Of a DNA stretch of 64,000 bases, positions 1-11,578 are shown piece after piece (positions within the stretch are counted from its first letter, which is position 1; every line of letters starts with the position of its first letter). The position numbers were made by a program, and so were the translations under genes. The notes beneath the pieces were generated by a model. It had not been told where the DNA came from. It worked only from the letters and a program-made list of their open reading frames with translations, and did not search any database. The stretch is from contig JAGMVK010000004.1 in NCBI GenBank assembly GCA_020747065.1, positions 2,666,001 through 2,730,000 of the forward strand, written 5' to 3'. Source of the stretch: Cadophora sp. MPI-SDFR-AT-0126 (taxonomy: Eukaryota; Ascomycota; Leotiomycetes; Helotiales; Ploettnerulaceae).

Positions 1-117
1 CTCCTGGCTGGGAAAAATCCTTTCCTGTTCCCCACACCATCTCCGGTCACCTATATACACACCGCAAGCAAAGAAGCCATACCAAATCGACTCGAAGCGA
101 TCAGATCACTAAACCTC

Positions 118-2405
118 TTAAACGCTCAACTCAGCAGCCTTGCTCTTCCCAATATACTCTGCATACGGCTTGAGAGCAGTCTGCACCTCTCCATCGGCAT
201 CCTGGCAGTAGCGAATGCATTGCTCTGCCGAGCGACCGGTGAAGTTTTTGGGGTCGAGCATCTCGTCTACTTCATCCTTGATAGAGTCGAAGAAGGGGTT
301 GGCTTTGATGCGATCGATGAGGTCGTTGGGCTTGCCCCTGAAAGGGAAAGTGGTTAGTAAATTGCTGATTGGGTAGAGACGGAGAAGAAAAAGGCTTTGT
401 GGGAGATTGGAGATAACTTACTCGATCTTGACGACTGCGCTGGCTTGGTGACTTAGGACTCGGATCTCCTCGTGGGCTTCCTGACGATTTCCACCTTTTG
501 AGACGAGTTTCATGATGATGTTCTCCGTTGCCATAAATGGGAGCTCACTGATGAGTGTCAGTGCTGGACCATGGGGAAGGAAGTTTGGAACTACTCACGC
601 CATGACTCGGCTTCTGATGACGGCAGGGTATACGACAAGTCCCTACGATCGAGTCAGTCATCAATCTCACCAAGAAATAAGCAAGAGCACTCACATTGGC
701 AACATTATCCAGAGTCATCAGAACTGCGTCAGCCGCCAAGAATGCTTCGGGTAAGGTGATGCGACGGATGGCACCTTTCAAGTCAGTCAATTAAATCCAT
801 TTCAGGAACGTTCAGATTAACTTACTGTCGTCAAGCGACCGCTCGTACCATTGCGACGAGTACGTATCAGAGACTGGGGAATTGACGTGTGAAAGGTAGC
901 GTCCAAGGGAAGCAATGCGCTCGGATCTCATTGGATTGCGTTTGTAAGCCATAGCAGATGAACCCTGCTCAGAGTTAGTGTTTTTATTGGAGAGAAACCA
1001 CAAGCAACTCAGGGGGCTTATCCCCGGTGCCAGCAAGATCTTCTACTCACTATTTGATCTTTCTCAAACGGCTCTTCCAGAGTCTTCTCAGCAGCAAGAT
1101 GACGAATATCGGTAGTGATACGGATGGCAGTTGCACCAAGAGCAGATAGAGCATTGATGACTCTTAAATCGACCTTTCTTGAGTAGGTTTGGGTTGATAT
1201 TGCGTAGCAATTGGGAAAGCCGGCCTTCTGGCAAAGAATCTCGTTCAGCTTGTCAATTTTCGCACCATCGCCGTGGAAGATTTCCATGAACGAGGCTAGG
1301 AGGATGTCAGAATTGGCCAGTATGGCTCACTAAAGGGTCATTTTCCAGGCTCACCTTGGGTTCCAGTCGTTCCTTGAGCACCACGGAAGCGCTAAATATG
1401 AAACGTTAGCTGTGCACCCAATCTGTGTCACTCCAGATAGCGAATTCGGCTCCTTCCCAAAGGCACGGCGTCCTTTTTGGAGATCGTACTTACGAGATCC
1501 TTGCGAACGCGTTCAATGTCCTCAAGATCCATCAATAAATCCTGGATCCTAGATTAAATGTCAGGCTTTCTGAATCGAAACGACGAATTGACAGTTAGAC
1601 TTACCATTGACAAGCTCGGCGGCCGACGGTAATGAGCTGTGCTGGCTGACCATGAGCTGGAAAGAGACTCATTAGCAATAGTTCTTCAATTGAGTCGATT
1701 CAAGAGCAAATTGTGGGTCCAATGTAAAGAACATACTGTAACCAAGAGTAGCTTCGTCTTTCCACTCGATAGCGAATTTCGCCAGTCTGTTCACAACAAC
1801 AGCAAGCTTCGGTAAGATGATATCCAATCCTGTGATCTTGCTTTAGTATACCCGTCGTCATCTTCGCTCAAAGTAGCTTACCATTTCTCAGAAAAATCAA
1901 ATCAGCATTATCAGTGACTGAAATTCCAATTAGCGAGCCTCATTGCAACCTGAGTACGGAACCTGCCATAGCAAGATGTAGCTCCCCAGTGAATAATCCC
2001 CGCCGCAGCCGGAGCGACCAGACCAAAAGCATGTACATGAGCCATAACATCATGTCGACGCCTACATCTCATTAGCTATCTCGGTACATTTCAAAGCCAC
2101 GAACACCACTCACTTCTTCTCCTCCTCAGCAGCCACAACGAAATCATTATCAGTGAATTTCACATTGGCCTTCATCTGCGAGATAGCTTCCTCAGAAATC
2201 GGCAAGCCAAGCTCTCTCTCAGCTTCAGCCAGCCAGACCCAGAGCTGTCTCCAGGTCGATGATCTGGTGCGTGCCGAGAAAAGAGTTTTCATCTCGGGGC
2301 CTGTGAAAAGATTAAAATCTGTAATCCATTCTCGGATTCATAGTCAATGTACTTACTGGCATAGCGCGAAGCCAACGGCGTTTGATACGTGTCGTTTCCT
2401 GACAT
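118..2405 (-). CDS. ADE13: Adenylosuccinate lyase, 14 exons
   Basis: Cytosolic purine enzyme. It cleaves SAICAR to AICAR and adenylosuccinate to AMP, releasing fumarate. I traced 14 exons (descending): 2357-2405, 2114-2300, 1967-2061, 1882-1917, 1737-1829, 1605-1656, 1494-1548, 1355-1391, 1051-1295, 826-964, 695-774, 599-642, 422-547, 118-337. They join in frame to 485 residues, the usual family length. The start is [17 protein letters not shown]. Seen motifs are HWGATS, the THGQPAQ stretch and the fumarase/lyase signature loop [12 protein letters not shown]. The protein ends KSKAAELSV. The intron after 1967 needs a GC donor (G|GCAGGT) to keep TSCYVTDNADL in frame, while the other introns are GT-AG. 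Thirteen introns is dense for this gene. It diverges from the thioesterase at 3247. The identification is secure; exon edges were set by reading frame and splice consensus. Confidence 0.96.
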
Positions 2406-3246
2406 TGTAATTGTTGTTCGTGATGAATTTTGTGTTTTTAATTAATGCCGGGACAGGAAGTTGTTCGATTGTACGATATTTGACTTGGGCTGTTGGGGAC
2501 TTTTTCTGCCCAGTGATGTGGGCTGTTACCGAGAGGGCTAAACGACTTTGAGCTTGCTCAGGGCGGTGAGAAGTTCCCAATCCCGATTTACCCCGCCAAT
2601 AAGTCCCTGACTGATGCTCGTTCCCCTTTCTCCTCCGTTTGATGCCGTTGTAATGATGCTTGATTATGTCCATTCATTAATTTACGATGTTCTAGAACAA
2701 ATTTTTTAGACATACTTCACACACCAATATTTTTCCGTCCTATAATTCGGGAAACCTGGAAGTGAGTGTGTGGTAAGTCTGATAGGCTTCATGGCGTCTT
2801 GGGCTGAATCTCGCTTGAGCGTCAGAGGTGCATGTCTGAGTCCAGTATCTACATGATATCTTGTGGCATGCGGAAGTTAGATTACCAGATTGAAGAATCA
2901 ATTCATTCTGAGTCTCATGTCGGCGACTTGACTTACGAATCTAAGATTTACTGGAGAGTGCAAAGCGTCTACCTTGAAAGCAATTGAAGTGGATCTGGCT
3001 TAAAAGGGATGAGGAATATCTAAGGCCTCATATTTGAGGCTCACTTTCTATGGAGCTAGCCGAGACCGAGGCAGCGAGATGGAAGCGAGTCCTCTCCTCA
3101 CTTGCTAATATCAATCAATCAATCAATCAATCAGCAGTCACTTCCAGCAAGATCACAAGTTATATCCTGCGGCCGTAATCAGGATATGCTAGAGTCCTGA
3201 AAGAGTGCTCGAGGGGACTGGATTCGAAGGGACAGACGAGAGAAAA
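2406..3246. promoter_or_regulatory. Divergent intergenic region, ADE13 / thioesterase
   Basis: This 841-bp region lies between two divergent start codons, so it should carry both promoters and 5' leaders. No coding exon is convincing. It contains a short TCAA repeat at 3111-3133. No TATA box or operator can be assigned. Confidence 0.6.
3111..3133. repeat. (TCAA) microsatellite
   Basis: Five perfect tandem copies of TCAA followed by TCA. It lies about 115 bp upstream of the thioesterase start, in its likely promoter or leader. Confidence 0.9.
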
Positions 3247-4580
3247 ATGGCGGAAGATGCAGCGGCCTCACGCGTGAAGGCTATGAAAGCTGTGGAGGCT
3301 ATCTTTGAGCGGTATGTTGGCTATTTTCTATACTAAACCTTACTTGTTGATCTCTGATATCACCTCCTTACAAAATTTTCTGACTTTCGAGATATGACAT
3401 TGTTGATTGCCTTGCTTCTCAATTATTCCAATTCCTTGTCCTCGCTTCCATCTCAACCCCCACAATCTCGCTTCAACCCTTTCCCTTCTCCTTTCTCAAG
3501 TCAACACCAAAACATGATCAATTCTCTAGCGTTGATACACCACATAATCGTCATTCCGAAAATACCAGAACGGACGCATGCTAATCCATGCAACCTTAGC
3601 TATCTCCTCATAGCCAAAGCCACCGATTTCAACGGCTTCGATAGACACATCATGGAGAATGTCAAGCTGGTCGATGCTTCTGCTGAAGGGACTGTGACTT
3701 TTGAGTTCTTTATTGATGAGAGGTATTCGAATGTTAATGGTGTTATGCGTGAGTGAATCATGCCGTTTCAGTCCAATCTCATGACGAAGCTTTTCTCCCA
3801 TTACTCTCCATGTTAATGCAATGTCACGACATAAATCTCGAGAGGATGCGAGAAAAAGTATTACTTTTCCTCCTCCTACCTGATTCAATACTTGACCCAT
3901 GCTTTCTGATCGGTATCGCAAGGGATTCAGAGCTTGATACTGACAAGCAAGCAGATGGCGGAGCAGCAGGCGTGATCTTCGATATGTGTACAACCACCGC
4001 GTTAGGTCCTCTCGCTAAACCTGGATTCTGGGAGTACGTACACTATACTCTCCTCAACCTTCAAATGAGATCACTCACACGATCAACGTAGTTTCCTCGG
4101 CGGTGTAACAAGAACGCTGAATATCAGCTACTTACGCGCCATCCCCGTCGGTACGCTCACTCCTAACTTCCTCAAGCTCTTTCTCATACCTCCTTCGCCT
4201 CACCGTTCCCCATCACCATATTTCCCACCATACTTCCCGCTATCTCCTGAATCACTTACACCACATTATATAACTAATCCCCCCATCCCATCCCCTCCCA
4301 CACCTTATCCCGTCTCTTCTCTTTCTTTCTAACACCTCACATAGGCACCACCGTCCGCATCCACAGCCGCGTCCTACAAGTCGGAAAGACAATGGCCATG
4401 ATCCGCGGCACGATGACAACCCAAGACGGCAAAACCATCCTCTGTACTTGTGAACACCATAAAGTAGGCGTGCCTAGTCGGCCGGATCACTTGAAACATC
4501 GAATTCCATGGGATGAGCTGTGGGAGAATGATGTTGAGGCGAAGGAGGGGCAGGGGAAGGCGAAAGGGGCCAAATTATGA
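3247..4580 (+). CDS. Hotdog-fold acyl-CoA thioesterase (4HBT family, ACOT13/PaaI-like)
   Basis: Five exons (3247-3311, 3600-3748, 3955-4033, 4092-4150, 4345-4580) give 195 residues. The start is MAEDAAASRVKAMK. The 4HBT core runs from about residue 50. It contains the family signature around NGVMHGGAAGVIFDMCTTTA, where the HGG loop and the Asp of FDMCT lie in the expected active-site region. The strands GTTVRIHSRVLQVGKTMA and KTILCTCEHHKV follow. Family members hydrolyse acyl-CoA or similar thioesters, but chain-length preference and compartment cannot be read here. No clear targeting peptide is seen and the C-terminus (GAKL) is not a canonical PTS1. The HGG codons are interrupted by an intron (VMH spans the exon 2/3 junction), so an unspliced reading misses the active site. 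Diverges from ADE13. Confidence 0.9.
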
Positions 4581-5741
4581 CGATACTCAGGGAGGGAATG
4601 GGGTGGGAATAAGGCGCCGATGAGGATACTAGATGGGGGGATGAGTAGAAGATTTAGTAATGTCGCATACATGTTTTGGCTCGCGTCATGGATTCCACTG
4701 GCCGTCTGTAGTAACTTTCTGTAGTAAGCCAGATACACTGACGCTTGCATTAATCTCGACTACAATTAGAGACCGCTCAGTACCTTTTTCCAACGCAATG
4801 CAAGTAGATATATGTAATCTTTATGCCTTCTTTCTCCAGTCAAAAGTCGTTCATGTGCATGTGAGTCACGACAACATGTTCATAGATGGAGGACCTAGAT
4901 GGTGAGTTTTTGATAAGGCAAAAAAAAAGAAACATGAAATGTGTTGGCTCTTCATGTGTACTTGAAGCGAGTGCGTTGGTTGTAGATTGCTAAGGATGGA
5001 TGTGTGGTCATTCTGTCCGGTTCACGACCAATGGTTATTGTGAAGGAGTAATGTATAGCTTTTGATGTGATGCCGAACGTGGAGATCCGGACCGAACTGC
5101 AATTCAAGGAACTTTGTGACTGCTCAACCTGCATTCCAGTCTTCGTAGGGATGCAGCAGCGCGTTGGAAGTTCTGGTATTTCCACCTGTTGACTTGACGA
5201 AGATAGGGGCTCGCTTACATCAAGTCATGTCCAATCAAACAAGCAAGAGGCGCAATGAGTGTTTGACAGAATATCGTTCTGATATATCTTCGCAACTATT
5301 TACATTAAACGTCATGGCTTCCGACACATCTCACTGAGCCTTTTCACTCTTTTCATTCCTCGACTTGCGTCGCCTGATATCTAGTATGTCCAGTTGCTGT
5401 CCGTGATAGGTGTCGGACTTCAAAACGAGACATTTCCTCAAGGTGGGTTCTGATGAGGTCGACTCTTTAGCTCATGAGACGATATAAAGCGAGACTGAGC
5501 GCACTATCTCTATTCCATGGAAGACCCTGTTCTCGGTAATACAGTGGCGCAAAGTTGCATGCTTGAGGCTTTGTACTTTCCAAGGCTATCGTTCCCTCAG
5601 GGCCCCACGAAGCAGCGGCTTGTCTTTCAGACGCGGTCGAGATTGGACAACCCAATCAGTCTCGACTTCTGTTGACCATATCGTTGATGGTATATCACAA
5701 GGATAATGAGTTGGGGGGATTCATATCAGTCCCTCCTCCCT
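4581..5741. other. Intergenic, no gene seen
   Basis: About 1.16 kb between the convergent 3' ends of the thioesterase and the CFEM gene. Open frames are short and overlap each other, with no recognisable protein. It probably holds two 3' UTRs. Confidence 0.6.
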
Positions 5742-7117
5742 TCAAGGGCCCCTCAGATGCGAATTCAGCCCGTCCCTCAAGTTAAACTTGAAATTGAACT
5801 CCCTTCCCGTTTCCATCACCGGCAGACTAGGCGGTACGTTCGGCGGAATCGACTTCGCCCTCTGTCCTCTCTTCCCAGCGCTAATCTCACTTTCTCGAAA
5901 TGTCACCCTCTTCTTCCCAACCCCACCATACTTCCTCCCCTCCTCTCCCAAATCAAGATATATCGTGATCTCCTCCCCGCTCTTCCTGCTCATCGCCGTC
6001 ATCGTGCTGATTGCGCGTTGCTTTTTGAGTGATTGTTGACGTCGTCGGAAGAGGACGAAGACGAATGTGCAGAGGATGACGAAGGAGAGGACGCCGAGGA
6101 CGATGGCGGCGATTATTGCGGGGGACATGCGTTTGGTGGTCATTTTCTGGGCGGTGGGTGTAGGTTGGTTGGCTTCAGCTTGGTAGGATGTCCCTGTTGG
6201 GGAAGAGGATGGGAGGAGACGGGTTTCGTTTTGATCGTCGAGTGCTGTAGATATTGTCGAGGAGGGCAAGAGAGCCGCTTGAATTGATGAGGACGTCGAT
6301 ATCCGTGTTGACGAAGAGGATGAGGAGCTTGTCGAGGCGAGAGTCACTTGAACTGCCGGTACTGAAGAAGAGATGACGGGGATGGAACTTGATGAGGGCG
6401 GTACTGTTGAAGATGTCGTAGGTGGTAGAGCCGATGTGGTCGATTGAGGAGTTGTTTGGGGTGGTAAGGTAAAAGCTGGTATTGATATACTTGAAGTGGT
6501 TGGGGGAGCGCTTGTCGTACTTTCAACAACAGGCTCCGGAGTAGTCGTAGTTGAAGTAGAGATAGGAGCTTGCTCGGTTGAAGTTGATACGGCAGGAGGA
6601 GCCGTGAAGTCAATGCTGGGCTCTGGAGATGGCTCGGCGACTGGAGCTGGTGGTGTCGTGGTTTCTGGCGGTCCAGCAATAGGCTGTGCTGCTGCAGGAG
6701 TACTCTCAGTAGGAGCAGCTGAAGTTGAAGACGAGGTAGTATCCTCGAGAAGGTTACATATCTGCCTGAGAAGTACTTGGGCACCTACGAAAGTCAGATC
6801 AAATCGCTTCAGATGAGGTTTTTTCGGTCGAACTCACTTGTGGCGCCTACGACACCACAATCACCCACTAAACACTTGTTCTGCGAACTGGCTGATCCCA
6901 AAATACTCCCAACAATTCCAATGGCGCTGTCTGACTTCTGACATTGACAGGCAAAGTCATCCGCGGCGCAACCAGCAGCTGTCGCTGCCGAAGCGATGCA
7001 ATTGTTCGAGCATTCAGGAAGCTTGTCGATCTTTTCTTGTAATCTTTGTGAAGTTGCGGCTTGAAGTAAAAACGTCAGAACAATTAAAATAACATCATTA
7101 CGAGAATGTAAGAACAT
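5742..7117 (-). CDS. CFEM-domain single-pass membrane protein with Ser/Thr/Pro-rich stalk
   Basis: Two exons (6838-7117 and 5742-6784) give 440 residues. A signal peptide covers about residues 1-23 (hydrophobic VILIVLTFLLQAATS). The CFEM domain follows, with exactly eight cysteines at 36, 40, 50, 57, 59, 82, 87 and 103. The last cysteine is supplied by exon 2, so the splice is supported by the domain. An Asp three residues before Cys57 (DFACQC) matches the position that binds haem in Rbt5/Csa2-type CFEM proteins. Residues about 105-310 are a Ser/Thr/Pro-rich stalk, probably O-glycosylated. One transmembrane helix at about 315-339 (IIAAIVLGVLSFVILC) is followed by the basic stop FRRRQQ and a cytoplasmic tail of about 100 residues. 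This is a type I topology, not GPI-anchored and not a Pth11-like receptor. Cell-surface haem/iron handling or adhesion is possible, but function is inference. Confidence 0.9.
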
Positions 7118-8235
7118 GTTGACAGCCTGCTGCCCTTGGGGTTGACATTGAGGTTGACGATGATGGAGGCGACGTTGAGCCAGACTTGGGATGCAAATGG
7201 AAGGAAGCATCCAAAATGGGAACCAAAGGCACATAATCCAACTACTGATCTCCCGCAAAGGATCGTATGGATCCACGCCATGTCAGGGCATCATTCGGCA
7301 AGTCAACCGTCCCTTGCCCAGCGATCCTGTCGACGACTTAGGACGGGGGAGGATGAATGCCGCGAACCCAAAGTCGACGACAACTATCAGACGATACAGA
7401 GGTAAGACACAGGTCACCCAATCGCGATGCTCAGAAACATCGGAACAGACCAATGCCACGAAACTAAATCGTTGCGGACATCGGCTGGTGTTTTGTCGCT
7501 TGCGCTCAGGAACATCAGAAACGCGGGTTGAAACATCGAGAACTCCTGGTGCCAATTATCCCACACTCCCGCGATTTCACTAGTGACCGCCAATGAGACC
7601 CCGAAACCCATCACGGATACTAACGAGAAGTGCAAGGCCAATCTTTCGGAACTTTGTTCTTGTCCTGAGGGTTTTGATTGTCCTGTGAGGTGTTGCCATG
7701 TAATGGACGGTGATTTGTTGATACCATCCTGACGTAGCATTGCGCCCTTCTGTGCTGCATTGCGACAAATAAGATGGCATGTTTGAGTATGTCCGTGATT
7801 GAATAATTGCCAATTCTAGAGAGTACTTTGAACAACACCGCCTCCCGATCTTCGTGCAAAGATCAATGAAGAGGCTGTTTAACCTTAAAAATATCCTATT
7901 TCGAGAACAAAAAGTAATACGGGGTGGCGAATGAGGAAAACATCAACGACAAGCATAGATCTCCTTCAAACTCTCCGTCAAACTCTCCGTCGAACTCCCT
8001 AGTATTTGAAATGGCAGAAAGCTTCCGAATAATCGCCTTTCCTAGTTCGAATCATGATCTGCTGAACGCGCAACGCAACGCAGTGACCACAATCCGGCAC
8101 TAGACACACGATCCTGTCAAATCCCACCATCCAATCGCTTTGAATGACGTCTGATCCACAACTAGCTTTAAACACACTTTATCCTGACTCTGCTCAACTT
8201 TCCTACCTTGCGATCCTACCGTAGCCCAATGGGCT
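7118..8235. other. Intergenic, no gene seen
   Basis: About 1.1 kb upstream of the CFEM gene and downstream of the RidA-like gene. Only short overlapping open frames occur. A small direct repeat, CAAACTCTCCGT, appears near 7965-8000 (CTCCTTCAAACTCTCCGT then CAAACTCTCCGT). No RNA gene is recognised. Confidence 0.55.
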
Positions 8236-8712
8236 TCATATCGGTCCACCAGATCCATCACGGCCCGCATCTTTCCTCGCCGTCACTTCAATCTCAATCC
8301 TCATCTCATCCTTCATCAACTCTGCCTGAATCATCGTCGCAGCAGGTCTCACATCACCAAAAACTCTCTTCAACACCGGCCATATCAAGGGAAACTCTTT
8401 CTTATCCGGAAGGATATACCGCACTCTAACAACATCTCTTAGCGTAGCGTTTGCTTTTTTAAGCGCCTCTTCGATGTTCTTGAGTGTTTGCTCTGTTTGT
8501 TCGACGATTGATGTGGGGAGAAGTCCTGTGGCGTAATCATAGCTTGTATTATTATTAGCATTACGCTGAATTCAGAAGACGGGTGGTAGGAGGGAAGAGA
8601 GAACAGACCCAGTGGTTCCTGAGACGAGGATCCAAGACCCTGTGACGACGGCGCGGGAATAGCCGATTTCGGCTTCGAATGCGGAACCTGATGAGATGTT
8701 CTTTCTTGACAT
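8236..8712 (-). CDS. RidA/YjgF-UK114 family protein
   Basis: Two exons (8609-8712 and 8236-8542) give 136 residues, the normal single-domain length. The start at 8712 (MSRKNISSGSAFEAEIGYSR) matches the usual fungal RidA-like N-terminus; an in-frame ATG at 8817 would add 35 unlike residues. The fold is visible as VVTGSWILVSGTTG, the long helix containing LKNIEEALKKA, the strand VVRVRYILPD and the terminal strand RIEIEVTARKD. Classical RidA hydrolyses 2-aminoacrylate/enamine intermediates using an Arg (E. coli Arg105, context PARS). Here that position reads PAAT, so the Arg is absent, as in several Rid subfamilies of unknown activity. The Glu of IEIEVTA is kept. I therefore call the family and not RidA deaminase activity. 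Transcribed in the same direction as the patatin gene upstream, 744 bp away. Confidence 0.88.
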
Positions 8713-9456
8713 GGTTCGAGATACCACCTGTTCGCTTAAAACTTGCCGTACAGCAAGTCTATCATCGAGTTCCAGGAAGTTGATGCGAGGATTGTCAAAC
8801 GAGTCAGGGTGAGTCACTGTTTAAGTCCTGAAAAAGTGGGGTGAAGGCGATCAGGGGAAGCGAGGACAGCCGAACTTTTCGAAGCCGCATCCGGCCTAAT
8901 GTCAACAAAGCCGTAATCCAATATGATTGTGTATCGATGATATTGCACAGTTGTGTGTTCGTCGGATGGGGAATTGCGACAGTGTTCTGGAAGGTCAACC
9001 TAGAATAGAGAGAGCTAGCTGATTCGGAAACACAGCAGTGGTCAAAGCCCTTGAAACAAGCTGGAGAAGGCCCAAAATAAGCGAAAACCACTAAGCAAGT
9101 TCTTTTTCCGTGTCCAGGTGCCTTGAGGGACACTCACATTTCCCTTACAACTCTGTCCGTCCGAAGAGTAAGGGGATACTTTCTGTCCGAATGATTTTGT
9201 TCTATGCAAGTCTATGTGGTAATTATTTGGCTCTATATGTTCGCCTTCCCAATCCCGAACTCCTCGCTAAATACAATTCCGAGACTCTTTGCTTTGTAGG
9301 CGTACAACAAAATGCACACAGGAAGTAGAAATTACAAAGACGCAATGAATGCTCCACCTGGGTATATAACAAAAGAAAGTTGCAGCAAGCTATCAACGCC
9401 TCCGATGTAAAACAACGCAAAAAGGGGAGGGGGGGAAACCTTGCAGCTTGAAGTAC
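8713..9456. other. Intergenic, no gene seen
   Basis: About 740 bp between the patatin stop and the RidA-like start, both on the minus strand. It should hold the patatin 3' UTR and the RidA-like promoter. No supported coding or RNA feature. Confidence 0.55.
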
Positions 9457-11578
9457 CTAATGATGGTGCTCGAAGTACTTCCCAGCTTTGATCGCTTGCT
9501 GCATATGTCTCTCTGCCTGTGGCGTTCCCGTCGGATAGGCATGGTCTTCGATCAAGTGTCTTCTCAGATCAGACTCCTCGGTCCAAGTCTCGTCCGGGCA
9601 TCTCTCAAGGACGACCGGGCATTCGTACCTGACTCCCAGCGCATATGCGGCCCATCTTGTGGTTGTGGCTCTCGCTCTCCGATGACTTACCATTGCCTCA
9701 GCAACTTTGTCCAATTCTTCATCCACAGCGGGATCGCTGAGGTACTCCCTCGTAATTCGTTCAATTTCCTCCTGCGTGCTTTCCTTTCTCCAGATCCCAC
9801 GAGGCTTCCACTCATCGAGCTTGATCTTGCTGAGACCACGGTCTAGAGGCTCGCCGTTGTGACCAAACCACCTCCTGGCAGTGGTTTTCATGTGTTGCCA
9901 TTTCGGGACTTTGGCTTTCGATGGATCGGTTGCTTTCTCTGGCACATTAAATCGATGGTACATGTTCTTCCGGCCCCAGTGGGTGATATTGCCCATCTCA
10001 ACGTGCGCCTTTTCACAGTCAGTGGAGACTTTCTTCGCGGCATTTAGCCATCCAAGCGGCCGCTTGAAAGGACCTTTTCTAAATCGCGAAAATCTGGAGA
10101 TGCCCGTGCCGATGCTCAAAGATAGAGTATTGGCGTCATCGAAGTTGTTATTCATTTGACTGACTTCCCAAAAGATGTTTGTGCTGGGGTTGTTTGCGCC
10201 AAAACCACCATCGCCATACTCGTCCTCACCGATCTTGATGGTACTGAAGTATGATGGGGCCGCCGAAGTAGCACGAGCTACTTGCCAGATAAGACTTGAG
10301 TCGGCAGGGCCAGGTTTTTCCATAGGGTTCGGTCTGCGATCGTCTCGGTCTTCCAAAGTTGCTTGTCGTCGACGGTGATGCTCATAAGAGCGAAAGAGAT
10401 GTGCTATCTCATGGCCGTTTCTGTTCTTCTTCATCGCCACAACAACTCTATGTACTGTGATTAGCAAGTTTGCTTGAAGATTCAAATCGATGAACCTACG
10501 TTCTGCACATGTCTTTATTCATAGCGAAAGCGTAACCTTCCCCTTGGCAGAGGTGTTCATCGACCACTTTCTTCACCACATCGCTCATACGATCCCCACT
10601 GTACTTGGCGCAGAACCAGAAGAATGGCGAGAAACGATACGATGCCCACCGAGGCTTGCCAAAGACCTTTTTGGCCAAGTCTGCATAGTCTTTCAAACAT
10701 TCGTCGACACTCATTCGAAGTCTTCCCAACATGATTGCATTAAGTCTATGACGAGTGAGTGAGCCGAATAAGAACTTTCCAGCTTCCCAGGAGCGCTTAA
10801 GAGTACTTACCCACCAGTACTTGTCCCAGCAATCCAGTCAAAGTAGTGATATGGATAGAATTGAGAGAAAGATTCGTCGTCAGATGAAGAATCCGAGTCC
10901 GTGCGCGCGTCCCTTTCACTGTCTGGTGCCGTGGATACGTGCAGACCATTTGCGTGTCCATTTGAAAGATCGGTCGTCCTCGCCCTCGGGGCTTTGCCGT
11001 TAACGGATCGTTTCTTTTGTCTGACCTCTTCCAGCGGTATAGGGTGAAAACTCGAATCCACTCGGCTCCCATCACTTCCAAATGTCGCTCTTTCCAATAC
11101 TGCAACTTTGTCCATCAGAGCTTTCAATATTATTAATTGAGAGTAGCCTCGTACTCCTCCACCATCTGTGCATATGTTAGGAGTGCGAGCGAAGACATCT
11201 GGCAACAGCCATCCACATACCAAGTGTTAAGATGAAGTTTTTCCGCCATATCTTGATGTACTCCGCGAGCTTTCCTGTGCGTAATCGTTCGGCTGATTCA
11301 ATTGCTTGCAATGAACTTCCTGATCCGCCATTTTCGTTGTGCGCTCGGTAAGACAATCCACGGTCGCCGACTGAGAGTTGTGTTCTGTAGCCTTGTAGAA
11401 TTGATTCTCTTGCAGAAGAAGGCAGATAGACAGGTTCTTGAGCTGAGTCTTCGGACCTATCATTTGGAGTAGCAAAATCGGGCGTTGCGACAGGCTGATT
11501 CACAACGCTTTGGGTGGACAGATCAACGTTTGACGAGGACATCTGGCTGAAATTGCTCAAAGATAGCACAAAATGCAA
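9457..11578 (-). CDS. Patatin-like phospholipase with C-terminal zinc-finger-like tail
   Basis: Four exons (11221-11578, 10811-11165, 10500-10745, 9457-10447) join in frame to 649 residues. An internal ATG at 11542 (MSSSNVDLSTQ) would give 637 and is equally plausible. The patatin catalytic core is complete. The oxyanion loop DGGGVRGYS is formed across the first intron, the nucleophile elbow is GTSTGG (split by the second intron) and the catalytic Asp is in YGDGGFGANNP. Such enzymes are Ser-Asp dyad lipid acyl hydrolases (phospholipase A2-like). Between the oxyanion loop and the Ser elbow sits a low-complexity insert rich in Ser and Asp (DSDSSSDDESFSQFY). The last 70 residues contain CPVVLERCPDETWTEESDL followed by RRHLIEDH, a C-x6-C...H-x4-H arrangement that looks like a degenerate C2H2 finger. 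Fungal patatins of this build are common; the substrate is unknown. Confidence 0.93.
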
